A model generated the notes under the pieces. That model searched no databases, was not told where the DNA came from, and saw only the letters and a program-made list of their open reading frames with translations. Source: Rattus norvegicus (Eukaryota; Chordata; Mammalia; Rodentia; Muridae). Taken from it: DNA of 64,000 bases. The stretch lies in the NCBI RefSeq assembly GCF_036323735.1, contig NC_086032.1:47113335-47177334 (forward strand), written 5' to 3'. Shown here in pieces: positions 51,704 through 63,900 of the stretch (positions are counted from its first letter, which is position 1; every line of letters begins with the position of its first letter). The translations under genes and the position numbers were made by a program.

Positions 51704-53908
51704 TCAGTGAGTTCCCAATGGGACATGCTTGTATGAGTGTGCTTTCCAATGTATAGCAACATTTTAAGTAACGGAATGTAAGTATCATGGTGAGTTCTGT
51801 AGGTTCCAAATAGGATCGCATGTAATAAGCTTGTTATTTAAGATAGAGCAACGTTTTAATGAACTGAAACACTGTTTCATTTTGAATTCAGTTAGTTCCC
51901 AGTAGCAGGCTCTTGTAATATGTGTACTTTTAAAGATTTATCAAAATTTGCTGAGCCGAAGCTCAGTAACTAGGTGAATTCAGTTAGTTCCTAGTAGGCC
52001 TCAATAGTAATAAGTGGACTGATCGGGATATAGAAAAATTTTCAAGTATTGAATCCAATTGGCGAATTCAGTGAGTTTCCAATGGGACATGCTTGTATGA
52101 GTGTGCTTTTCAATATATAGCAACGTATTAAGGAACTGAATCTATGTATCACGTTGACTTCACTAGTTTCCAATAGGATTCACAAGGAATAAGCTTGTTA
52201 TTCAAGATAGAGCAACGTTTTAAGGAACTGAAACAGTGTTTATTTGTGAATTCAGTTAGTTCCCAGTAGTAGGCTTTTGCAATATGTGTACTTTTAAAGA
52301 TTTATCAAAATTTGCTGAGCCGATTCTCAGTAACTTGGTGAATCAATTTAGTTCCTAGTAGGCCGCAATAGTTATAAGTGAACAGCTCGGGATATAGAAA
52401 AATTTTCACGAAAGGAATCAAAATTTCTAGACGAATTCAGTGAGTTCCCCATGGGACAGGCTTGTATGAGTATGCTTTTCAATATATAGCAACATTTTAA
52501 GGAACGGAATCTAAGTATCATGGTGAATTCAGTAGTTTCGCAATAGGATTCTCATGTAATAAGCTTGTTATTCAAAATAGTGCAACGTTTTAACTAACTG
52601 AAACACTGTTTCTTTGTGAATTCAGGTAGTTCCCAGTAGCAGGCTCTTGTAAGGTGTGTACTTTTAAAGATTTCTCAAAATTTGGTGAGCTGAATCTCAG
52701 TCACTTGGTGAATTCAGTTAGTTCCTAGTAGGCCGCAGTAGCAATAAGTGGCCTGATCGGGATATAGAAAAATTTTGAGGAATTGAATCAAAATTTCTAG
52801 GTGAATTCAGTGAGGTCCCAATGGGACTTGCTTGTATGAGTGTGCTTTCCAATGTATAGCAACAATTTAGGTAACGGAATGTAAGTATCACGGTGAGTTC
52901 TGTAGGTTCCAAATAGGATCGCATGTAATAAGCTTGTTATTTAAGATAGAGCAACGTTTTAACAAACTGAAACACTGTTTCATTTTGAATTCAGTTAGTT
53001 CTCAGTAGCAGGCTCTTGCAATATGTGTACTTTTAAAGATTTATCAAAATTTGCTGAGCCGAATCTCAGTAACTTGGTGAATTCAGATAGTTCCTAGTAG
53101 GCCGCAATAGTAATAAGTGGACTGATCGGGATATAGAAAAATTTTCAAGTATTGAATCAAATTGGCGAATTCAGTGAGTTCCCAATGGGACATGCTTGTA
53201 TGAATGTGCTTTTCAATATATAGCAACGTATTAAGGAACTGAATCTATGTATCACGTTGACTTCAGTAGTTTCCAATAGGATTCACAAGGAATAAGCTTG
53301 TTATTCAAGATAGAGCAACGTTTTAAGGAACTGAAACACTGTTTATTTGTGAATTCAGTTAGTTCCCAGTAGCAGGCTCTTGCAATATGTGTACTTTTAA
53401 AGATTTATCAAAATTTGCTGAGCCGAATCTCAGTAACTTGGTGAATTAATTTAGTTCCTAGTAGGCCGCAATAGTAATAAGTGAACTGCTCGGGATATAG
53501 AAAAATTTTCACGAAAGGAATCAAAATTTCTAGATGAATTCAGTGAGTTCCCTATGGAACAGGCTTGTATGAGTATGCTTTTCAATATATAGTAACATTT
53601 TAGGGAACGCAATGTAAGTATCATGTTGAATTCAGTAGTTTCGCAATAGGATTCTCATGTAATAAGCTTGTTATTCAATATAGTGCAACGTTTTAACGAA
53701 CTGAAACACTGTTTCTTTGTGAATTCAGGTAGTTCCCAGTAGCTGGCTCTTATAATATGTGTACTTTTAAATATTTATCAAATTTTGGTGAGCTGAATAT
53801 TCGTAACTTGGTGAATCAGTTAGTTCCTAGTAGGCCGCAATAGTAAAAAGTGGACTGTTCGGGATATAAAAAAATTTTCACGAATGGAATCAAAATTTCT
53901 AGGCGAAT
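51704..53908 (+). repeat. Block E copy 1 (2205 bp, 6 monomers)
   Basis: The sequence recurs 2205 bp downstream (52718 against 54923). Shared rare markers are CCGAAGCTCAGTAACTAGG, ACTGAAACAGTGTTTATTTG, TTCGCAATAGG, AAGGTGTGTAC and TTTCTCAAAATTTGG. The left edge is blurred because the flanking S3 is also similar. The last ~160 bp (TATAATATGTGTACTTTTAAATATTTATC near 53750) are not matched in copy 2. Confidence 0.88.
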
Positions 53909-55955
53909 TCAGTGAGTTCCCAATGGGACATGCTTGTATGAGTGTGCTTTCCAATGTATAGCAACATTTTAAGTAACGGAATGTAAGTATCATGGTGAGT
54001 TCTGTAGGTTCCAAATAGGATCGCATGTAATAAGCTTGTTATTTAAGATAGAGCAACGTTTTAATGAACTGAAACACTGTTTCATTTTGAATTCAGTTAG
54101 TTCCCAGTAGCAGGCTCTTGTAATATGTGTACTTTTAAAGATTTATCAAAATTTGCTGAGCCGAAGCTCAGTAACTAGGTGAATTCAGTTAGTTCCTAGT
54201 AGGCCTCAATAGTAATAAGTGGACTGATCGGGATATAGAAAAATTTTCAAGTATTGAATCCAATTGGCGAATTCAGTGAGTTCCCAATGGGACATGCTTG
54301 TATGAGTGTGCTTTTCAATATATAGCAACGTATTAAGGAACTGAATCTATGTATCACGTTGACTTCACTAGTTTCCAATAGGATTCACAAGGAATAAGCT
54401 TGTTATTCAAGATAGAGCAACGTTTTAAGGAACTGAAACAGTGTTTATTTGTGAATTCAGTTAGTTCCCAGTAGTAGGCTCTTGCAATATGTGTACTTTT
54501 AAAGATTTATCAAAATTTGCTGAGCCGAATCTCAGTAACTTGGTGAATCAATTTAGTTCCTAGTAGGCCGCAATAGTTATAAGTGAACAGCTCGGGATAT
54601 AGAAAAATTTTCACGAAAGGAATCAAAATTTCTAGACGAATTCAGTGAGTTCCCCATGGGACAGGCTTGTATGAGTATGCTTTTCAATATATAGCAACAT
54701 TTTAAGGAACGGAATCTAAGTATCATGGTGAATTCAGTAGTTTCGCAATAGGATTCTCATGTAATAAGCTTGTTATTCAAAATAGTGCAACGTTTTAACT
54801 AACTGAAACACTGTTTCTTTGTGAATTCAGGTAGTTCCCAGTAGCAGGCTCTTGTAAGGTGTGTACTTTTAAAGATTTCTCAAAATTTGGTGAGCTGAAT
54901 CTCAGTCACTTGGTGAATTCAGTTAGTTCCTAGTAGGCCGCAGTAGCAATAAGTGGCCTGATCGGGATATAGAAAAATTTTGAGGAATTGAATCAAAATT
55001 TCTAGGTGAATTCAGTGAGGTCCCAATGGGACTTGCTTGTATGAGTGTGCTTTCCAATGTATAGCAACAATTTAGGTAACGGAATGTAAGTATCACGGTG
55101 AGTTCTGTAGGTTCCAAATAGGATCGCATGTAATAAGCTTGTTATTTAAGATAGAGCAACGTTTTAACAAACTGAAACACTGTTTCATTTTGAATTCAGT
55201 TAGTTCTCAGTAGCAGGCTCTTGCAATATGTGTACTTTTAAAGATTTATCAAAATTTGCTGAGCCGAATCTCAGTAACTTGGTGAATTCAGATAGTTCCT
55301 AGTAGGCCGCAATAGTAATAAGTGGACTGATCGGGATATAGAAAAATTTTCAAGTATTGAATCAAATTGGCGAATTCAGTGAGTTCCCAATGGGACATGC
55401 TTGTATGAGTGTGCTTTTCAATATATAGCAACGTATTAAGGAACTGAATCTATGTATCACGTTGACTTCAGTAGTTTCCAATAGGATTCACAAGGAATAA
55501 GCTTGTTATTCAAGATAGAGCAACGTTTTAAGGAACTGAAACACTGTTTATTTGTGAATTCAGTTAGTTCCCAGTAGCAGGCTCTTGCAATATGTGTACT
55601 TTTAAAGATTTATCAAAATTTGCTGAGCCGAATCTCAGTAACTTGGTGAATTAATTTAGTTCCTAGTAGGCCGCAATAGTAATAAGTGAACTGCTCGGGA
55701 TATAGAAAAATTTTCACGAAAGGAATCAAAATTTCTAGATGAATTCAGTGAGTTCCCTATGGAACAGGCTTGTATGAGTATGCTTTTCAATATATAGTAA
55801 CATTTTAGGGAACGCAATGTAAGTATCATGTTGAATTCAGTAGTTTCGCAATAGGATTCTCATGTAATAAGCTTGTTATTCAATATAGTGCAACGTTTTA
55901 ACGAACTGAAACACTGTTTCTTTGTGAATTCAGGTAGTTCCCAGTAGCTGGCTCT
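53909..55955 (+). repeat. Block E copy 2 (about 2.05 kb retained)
   Basis: It is nearly identical to copy 1 until about 55955. There, CAGTAGCTGGCTCTT continues with GTAAGGTGTGTAC rather than ATAATATGTGTAC. Differences are few, for example GTATGAGTG against GTATGAATG near 53205 and AGGCTCTTGC against AGGCTTTTGC near 52273. Its end passes into the 3-monomer segment that later acts as the spacer between D copies. Confidence 0.86.
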
Positions 55956-56187
55956 TGTAAGGTGTGTACTTTTAAAGATTTCTCAAAATTGGTGAGCTGA
56001 ATATCAGTCACTTGGTGAATTCAGTTAGTACCTAGTAGGCCGCAGTAGCAATAAGTGACCTGATCGGGAATTAGAAAAATTTTGAGGAATTGAAACAAAA
56101 TTTCTAGGTGAATTCAGTGAGTTCCCAATGGGACATGCTTGTATGAGTGTGCTTTACAATGTATAGCAACATTTTAAGTAACGGAAT
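55956..56187 (+). repeat. Link segment before HOR D copy 3
   Basis: This is a partial monomer marked by GTAAGGTGTGTAC, TTTCTCAAAATTGGTGAG (one T shorter), AGTAGCAATAAGTGACC and CGGGAATTAG. It is matched at 60708-60939. Together with bases from about 55561 it forms the left part of the 13-monomer repeat whose second copy starts at about 60312. Confidence 0.8.
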
Positions 56188-59100
56188 GTAAGTATCATGG
56201 TGAGTTCTGTAGGTTCGAAATAGGATCGCATGTAATAAGCTTGTTATTTAAGATAGAGCAACGTTTTAACGAACTGAAACACTGTTTCATTTTGAATTCA
56301 GTTAGTTCCCAGTAGCAGGCTCTTGCAATATGTGTACTTTTAAAGATTTATCAAAATTTGCTGAGCCGAATCTCAGTAACTTGGTGAATTCAGTTAGTTC
56401 CAAGTAGGCTGCAGTAGTAATAAGTGGTCTGATCGGGATATAGAAAAATTTTCAAGTATTGAATCAAATTGGCGAATTCAGTGAGTTCCCAAAGGGACAG
56501 GCTTGTGTGAGTATGCTTTTCAATATATAGCAACATTTTAAGGAACGGAATCTAAGTATCATGATGAATTCAGTAGTTTCCCAAAGGATTCTCATGTAAT
56601 AAGCTTGTTATTCAAGATAGATCAACGTTTTAAAGAACTGAAACACTGTTTCTTTGTGAATTCAGTTAGTTCCCATTAGCAGGCTCTTGTAATATGTGTA
56701 CTTTTAAAGATTTATCAAAATTTGGTGAGCTGAATCTCAGTCACTTGGTGAATTCAGTTAGTTCCTAGTAGGCCGCAATAGTAATAAGTGGACTGCTCGG
56801 GATATAGAAAAATTGTGACGAATTGAATTAAATTTCTAGGTGAATTCATTGAGTTCCCAATGGGACATGCTTGTATGAGGGTGCTTTTCAATATATAGCA
56901 ACTTTTTCAGTAACGGAATCTAAGTATCATGGTGAATTCAGTAGTTTCCAATAAGATTCTCATGTAATAAGCTTGTTATTCAAGATAGCACAACGTTTTA
57001 ACGAACTGAAACACTGTTTCTTTGTGAATTCAGTTAGTTCCCAGTAGCAGGCTCTTGTAATATGTGTACTTTTAAAGATTTATCAAAATTTGCTGAGTCG
57101 AATCTCAGTAACTTGGTGAATTCATTTAGTACCCAGTAGGCCACAGTAGTAATGAGTGGACTATTCAGGATATAGAAAAATTTTCACGTATTGAATCAAA
57201 TAGGCGAATTCAGTAAGGTCCCAATGGGACATGCTTGTATTACTGTGCATTTCAATATATAGCAACATTTAAGGAACTGAATCTATGTATCACGTTGATC
57301 AATAGTTTCCCCATACGATTAACATGTAATAAGCTTGTTATTCAAGATACCGAACTGAAACACTCTTTCTTTGTGAATTCAGTTACTTCCCAGTAGCGGG
57401 CTCTTGTAATATATGTACTTTTAAAGATTTATCAATATTTCTTGAGCCGAATCTCAGTAATTGGTGAATTCATTTAGTTCCCAGTAGGGCGCAATGGTAA
57501 TAAGTGGACTGTTCAGGATATAGAAAAATTTTCAAGTATTGAATCAAATTGGCGAATTCCGTGAGTTCCCAATGGGACATGCCTGTATGAGTGTGCATTT
57601 CAATATATAGCAAAATTTTAAGTAACGGAATTTAAGTATCATGGTGAATTCAGTAGTTTCCCAATAGGAATCTCATGTAATAAGCTTGTTATTCAAGATA
57701 GAGCAACGTTTTAACGAACTGCAACACTGTTTCTTTGTGAATTCAGTTAGTTCCCAGGAGAAGGCTCTTGTAATATGTGTACTTTTAAAGATTTATCAAA
57801 ATTTGGTGAGCTGAATCTCATTAACTTGGTGAATTCAGTTAGTTCCTAGTAGGCGGCAATAGTAATAAGTGCACTGATCGGGATATAGAAAAATGTTCAA
57901 GTATTGAAACAAATTGGCGAATTCAGTGAGTTCCCAATGGGACATGCTTGTATGAGTGTGCTTTTCAATATATAGCAACATTTTAAGGAACTGAATCTAT
58001 GTATCACGTTGACTTCAGTAGTTTCCCAATAGGATTCAGAAGGAATAAGCTCGTTATTCAAGATAGAGTAACGTTTTAAGGAAATGAAACACTGTTTCTT
58101 TGTGAATTCAGTTAGTTCCCAGTAGCAGGCTCTTGTAATATGTGTACTTGTAAAGATTTATCAAAAATTGCTGAGCCGAATCTCAGTAACTTGGTGACTC
58201 AGTTAGTTCCTAGTAGGCAGCAAGTAATAAGTGGACTGCAGGGGATATAGAAAATTTTGACGAATTGAATCCAAATTTCTAGGTGAATTCAGTGAGTTTC
58301 CCATGGGACATTCTTGTATTAGTGTGCATTTCAATATATAGCAACATTTTAAGGAACTGCTTCTATGTATCACGTTGAATTCAGTTTTTTCCCAATAGGA
58401 TTAACATGTAATAAGCATTTTATTCAAGATAGAGCAACGTTTTAACGAACTGAAACACTTTTTCTTATTGAATTCAGTTAGTTCCCAGTAGCAGGCTCTT
58501 GTAATATGTGTACTTTTAAAAATTTATCAAAATTTGGTGAGCTGAATCTCATTAACTTGGTGAATTCAGTTAGTTCCTAGTAGGCCGCAATAGTAATAAA
58601 TGGACGTCTCGGGTTATAGAAAAATTTTGACGAATTGAATCAAAATATCTGGGTGAATTCAGTGAGTTCCCAATGGGACATGCTTGTATGAGGGTGCTTT
58701 CCAATATATGGCAACATTTTAAGTAACAGAATGTAAGTATCATGGTGAGTTCTGTAGGTTCCAAATAGGATCGCATGTAATAAGCTTGTTATTTAAGATA
58801 GAGCAACGTTTTAACAAACTGAAACACTGTTTCATTTTGAATACAGTTAGTTCCCAGTAGCAGGCTCTTGCAATATGTGTACTTTTAAAGATTTATCAAA
58901 ATTTGCTGAGCCGAATCTCAGTAACTTGGTGAATTCAGTTAGTTCCGGATAGGCCGCAGTAGTAATAAGTAGACTTTTCAGGATATAGAAAAATTGTCAT
59001 GAATGGAATGAAAATTTCTACGCGAATTCACTGAGTTCCCAAGGGACATGCTTATATGAGGGTGCTTTTCAATATATAGCAACCTCTTATGAACGGAATC

Positions 59101-59833
59101 TAAGTATCATGCGAATTCAGTAGTTTCCCAATAGGATTCGCATGTAATAAGCTTGTTCTTCGAGATAGAGCAACGTTTAACCGAACTGAAACACTGTTTC
59201 TTTGTGAATTCTGTTACTTTCCAGTAGCGGGCTCTTATAATATATGTAGTTTTAAAGATTTATCAATATTTCTTGAGCCGAATCTCAGTAATTGGGAAAT
59301 TCATTTAATTCCTAGTAAGCCGCAATAGTTACTAGTGGACTGTTTGGGATATAGAAAAATTTTCACGAAATGAATCAAAATTTCTAGACGAATTCAGTGA
59401 GTTCCCCATGGGACAGGCTTGTATGAGTATGCTTTTCAATATATAGCAACATTTTAAGGAACGGAATCTAAGTATCATGGTGAATTCATTAGTTTCCCAA
59501 TAGGATTCTCATGTAATAAGCTTGTTATTCAATATAGAGCAACATTTTAACGAACTGCAACAATGTTTCTTTGTGAATTCAGTTAGTTCCCAGTAGCAGG
59601 ATCTATATGTGTACTCTTAAAGATTTATCAAAATTTGGTGAGCTGAATCTCAGTCACTTGGTGAATTCAGTTAGTTCTTAGTAGGCCACAATAGTAATAA
59701 GTGGACGGCTCGGGATATAGAAAAATTTTGACGAATTGAATCAAAATGTCTAGGTGAATTCAGTGAGTTCCCAATTGGACATGCTTGTATGAGGGTGCTT
59801 TCCAATATATGGCGACATTTTAAGTAACGGAAT
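56188..59833 (+). repeat. HOR D copy 3 (3646 bp, 10 monomers)
   Basis: It aligns with D copy 1 at a constant offset of 15368 bp. I counted about 14 differences, including GCTTGTGTGAG, GTGACGAATT for GTGAGGAATT, TTTTTCAGTAAC, ATTCAGGA, CACTCTTTC, AGGCGGCAAT, CAGTTAGTTCCC for CAGTTTGTTCCC, GTCATGAATGG and GGCGACATT. This suggests about 99.6% identity. It contains the 349-bp marker monomer at 57064. Confidence 0.93.
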
Positions 59834-60939
59834 GTAAGTATCCCGGTGAGTTCTGTAGGATCCAAATAGGATCGCATGTAATAAGCTTGTTATTTAAGAT
59901 AGAGCAACGTTTTAACAAACTGAAACACTGTTTCATTTTGAATTCAGTTAGTTCCAGTAGCAGTCTCTTGCAATATGTGTACTTTTAAAGATTTATCAAA
60001 ATTTGCTGAGCCGAATCTAAGTAACTTGGTGAATTCAGTTAGTTCCTAGTAGGCCGCAATAGTAATAAGTGGACTGATCGGGATGTAGAAAAATTTTGAG
60101 GAATTGAATCTAAATTTCTAGGTGAATTCAGTGAGTTCCCAATGGGACATGCTTGTATGAGTGTGCTTTCCAATGTATAGCAACATTTTAAGTAACGGAA
60201 TGTAAGTATCATGGTGAGTTCTGTAGGTTCGAAATAGGATCGCATGTAATAAGCTTGTTATTTAAGATAGAGCAACGTTTTAACGAACTGAAACACTGTT
60301 TCATTTTGAATTCAGTTAGTTCCCAGTAGCAGGCTCTTGCAATATGTGTACTTTTAAAGATTTATCAAAATTTGCTGAGCCGAATCTCAGTAACTTGGTG
60401 AATTAATTTAGTTCCTAGTAGGCCGCAATAGTAATAAGTGAACTGCTCGGGATATAGAAAAATTTTCACGAAAGGAATCAAAATTTCTAGATGAATTCAG
60501 TGAGTTCCCTATGGAACAGGCTTGTATGAGTATGCTTTTCAATATATAGTAACATTTTAGGGAACGCAATGTAAGTATCATGTTGAATTCAGTAGTTTCG
60601 CAATAGGATTCTCATGTAATAAGCTTGTTATTCAATATAGTGCAACGTTTTAACGAACTGAAACACTGTTTCTTTGTGAATTCAGGTAGTTCCCAGTAGC
60701 AGGCTCTTGTAAGGTGTGTACTTTTAAAGATTTCTCAAAATTGGTGAGCTGAATATCAGTCACTTGGTGAATTCAGTTAGTACCTAGTAGGCCGCAGTAG
60801 CAATAAGTGACCTGATCGGGAATTAGAAAAATTTTGAGGAATTGAAACAAAATTTCTAGGTGAATTCAGTGAGTTCCCAATGGGACATGCTTGTATGAGT
60901 GTGCTTTACAATGTATAGCAACATTTTAAGTAACGGAAT
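59834..60939 (+). repeat. Three-monomer spacer between D copies 3 and 4 (1106 bp)
   Basis: Anchors are near 59979, 60347 and 60716. The first monomer matches the segment after D copy 2 (48112-48640). The rest matches 55561-56187. The spacer turns the 10-monomer D unit into a 13-monomer unit with a 4751-bp period (58570 against 63321). Confidence 0.87.
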
Positions 60940-63900
60940 GTAAGTATCATGGTGAGTTCTGTAGGTTCGAAATAGGATCGCATGTAATTAGCTTGTTATT
61001 TAAGATAGAGCAACGTTTTAACGAACTGAAACACTGTTTCATTTTGAATTCAGTTAGTTCCCAGTAGCAGGCTCTTGCAATATGTGTACTTTTAAAGATT
61101 TATCAAAATTGCTGAGCCGAATCTCAGTAACTTGGTGAATTCAGTTAGTTCCAAGTAGGCTGCAGTAGTAATAAGTGGTCTGATCGGGATATAGAAAAAT
61201 TTTCAAGTATTGAATCAAATTGGCGAATTCAGTGAGTTCCCAAAGGGACAGGCTTGTGTGAGTATGCTTTTCAATATATAGCAACATTTTAAGGAACGGA
61301 ATCTAAGTATCATGATGAATTCAGTAGTTTCCCAAAGGATTCTCATGTAATAAGCTTGTTATTCAAGATAGATCAACGTTTTAAAGAACTGAAACACTGT
61401 TTCTTTGTGAATTCAGTTAGTTCCCATTAGCAGGCTCTTGTAATATGTGTACTTTTAAAGATTTATCAAAATTTGGTGAGCTGAATCTCAGTCACTTGGT
61501 GAATTCAGTTAGTTCCTAGTAGGCCGCAATAGTAATAAGTGGACTGCTCGGGATATAGAAAAATTGTGACGAATTGAATTAAATTTCTAGGTGAATTCAT
61601 TGAGTTCCCAATGGGACATGCTTGTATGAGGGTGCTTTTCAATATATAGCAACTTTTTAAGTAACGGAATCTAAGTATCATGGTGAATTCAGTAGTTTCC
61701 AATAAGATTCTCATGTAATAAGCTTGTTATTCAAGATAGCACAACGTTTTAACGAACTGAAACACTGTTTCTTTGTGAATTCAGTTAGTTCCCAGTAGCA
61801 GGCTCTTGTAATATGTGTACTTTTAAAGATTTATCAAAATATGCTGAGTCGAATCTCAGTAACTTGGTGAATTCATTTAGTACCCAGTAGGCCACAGTAG
61901 TAATGAGTGGACTATTCGGGATATAGAAAAATTTTCACGTATTGAATCAAATAGGCGAATTCAGTAAGGTCCCAATGGGACATGCTTGTATTACTGTGCA
62001 TTTCAATATATAGCAACATTTAAGGAACTGAATCTATGTATCACGTTGATCAATAGTTTCCCCATACGATTAACATGTAATAAGCTTGTTATTCAAGATA
62101 CCGAACTGAAACACTCTTTCTTTGTGAATTCAGTTACTTCCCAGTAGCGGGCTCTTGTAATATATGTACTTTTAAAGATTTATCAATATTTCTTGAGCCG
62201 AATCTCAGTAATTGGTGAATTCATTTAGTTCCCAGTAGGGCGCAATGGTAATAAGTGGACTGTTCAGGATATAGAAAAATTTTCAAGTATTGAATCAAAT
62301 TGGCGAATTCCGTGAGTTCCCAATGGGACATGCCTGTATGAGTGTGCATTTCAATATATAGCAAAATTTTAAGTAACGGAATTTAAGTATCATGGTGAAT
62401 TCAGTAGTTTCCCAATAGGAATCTCATGTAATAAGCTTGTTATTCAAGATAGAGCAACGTTTTAACGAACTGCAACACTGTTTCTTTGTGAATTCAGTTA
62501 GTTCCCAGGAGAAGGCTCTTGTAATATGTGTACTTTTAAAGATTTATCAAAATTTGGTGAGCTGAATCTCATTAACTTGGTGAATTCAGTTAGTTCCTAG
62601 TAGGCGGCAATAGTAATAAGTGCACTGATCGGGATATAGAAAAATGTTCAAGTATTGAAACAAATTGGCGAATTCAGTGAGTTCCCAATGGGACATGCTT
62701 GTATGAGTGTGCTTTTCAATATATAGCAACATTTTAAGGAACTGAATCTATGTATCACGTTGACTTCAGTAGTTTCCCAATAGGATTCAGAAGGAATAAG
62801 CTCGTTATTCAAGATAGAGTAACGTTTTAAGGAAATGAAACACTGTTTCTTTGTGAATTCAGTTAGTTCCCAGTAGCAGGCTCTTGTAATATGTGTACTT
62901 GTAAAGATTTATCAAAAATTGCTGAGCCGAATCTCAGTAACTTGGTGACTCAGTTAGTTCCTAGTAGGCAGCAAGTAATAAGTGGACTGCAGGGGATATA
63001 GAAAATTTTGACGAATTGAATCCAAATTTCTAGGTGAATTCAGTGAGTTTCCCATGGGACATTCTTGTATTAGTGTGCATTTCAATATATAGCAACATTT
63101 TAAGGAACTGCTTCTATGTATCACGTTGAATTCAGTTTTTTCCCAATAGGATTAACATGTAATAAGCATTTTATTCAAGATAGAGCAACGTTTTAACGAA
63201 CTGAAACACTTTTTCTTATTGAATTCAGTTAGTTCCCAGTAGCAGGCTCTTGTAATATGTGTACTTTTAAAAATTTATCAAAATTTGGTGAGCTGAATCT
63301 CATTAACTTGGTGAATTCAGTTAGTTCCTAGTAGGCCGCAATAGTAATAAATGGACGTCTCGGGTTATAGAAAAATTTTGACGAATTGAATCAAAATATC
63401 TGGGTGAATTCAGTGAGTTCCCAATGGGACATGCTTGTATGAGGGTGCTTTCCAATATATGGCAACATTTTAAGTAACAGAATGTAAGTATCATGGTGAG
63501 TTCTGTAGGTTCCAAATAGGATCGCATGTAATAAGCTTGTTATTTAAGATAGAGCAACGTTTTAACAAACTGAAACACTGTTTCATTTTGAATACAGTTA
63601 GTTCCCAGTAGCAGGCTCTTGCAATATGTGTACTTTTAAAGATTTATCAAAATTTGCTGAGCCGAATCTCAGTAACTTGGTGAATTCAGTTAGTTCCGGA
63701 TAGGCCGCAGTAGTAATAAGTAGACTTTTCAGGATATAGAAAAATTGTCACGAATGGAATGAAAATTTCTACGCGAATTCACTGAGTTCCCAAGGGACAT
63801 GCTTATATGAGGGTGCTTTTCAATATATAGCAACCTCTTATGAACGGAATCTAAGTATCATGCGAATTCAGTAGTTTCCCAATAGGATTCGCATGTAATA

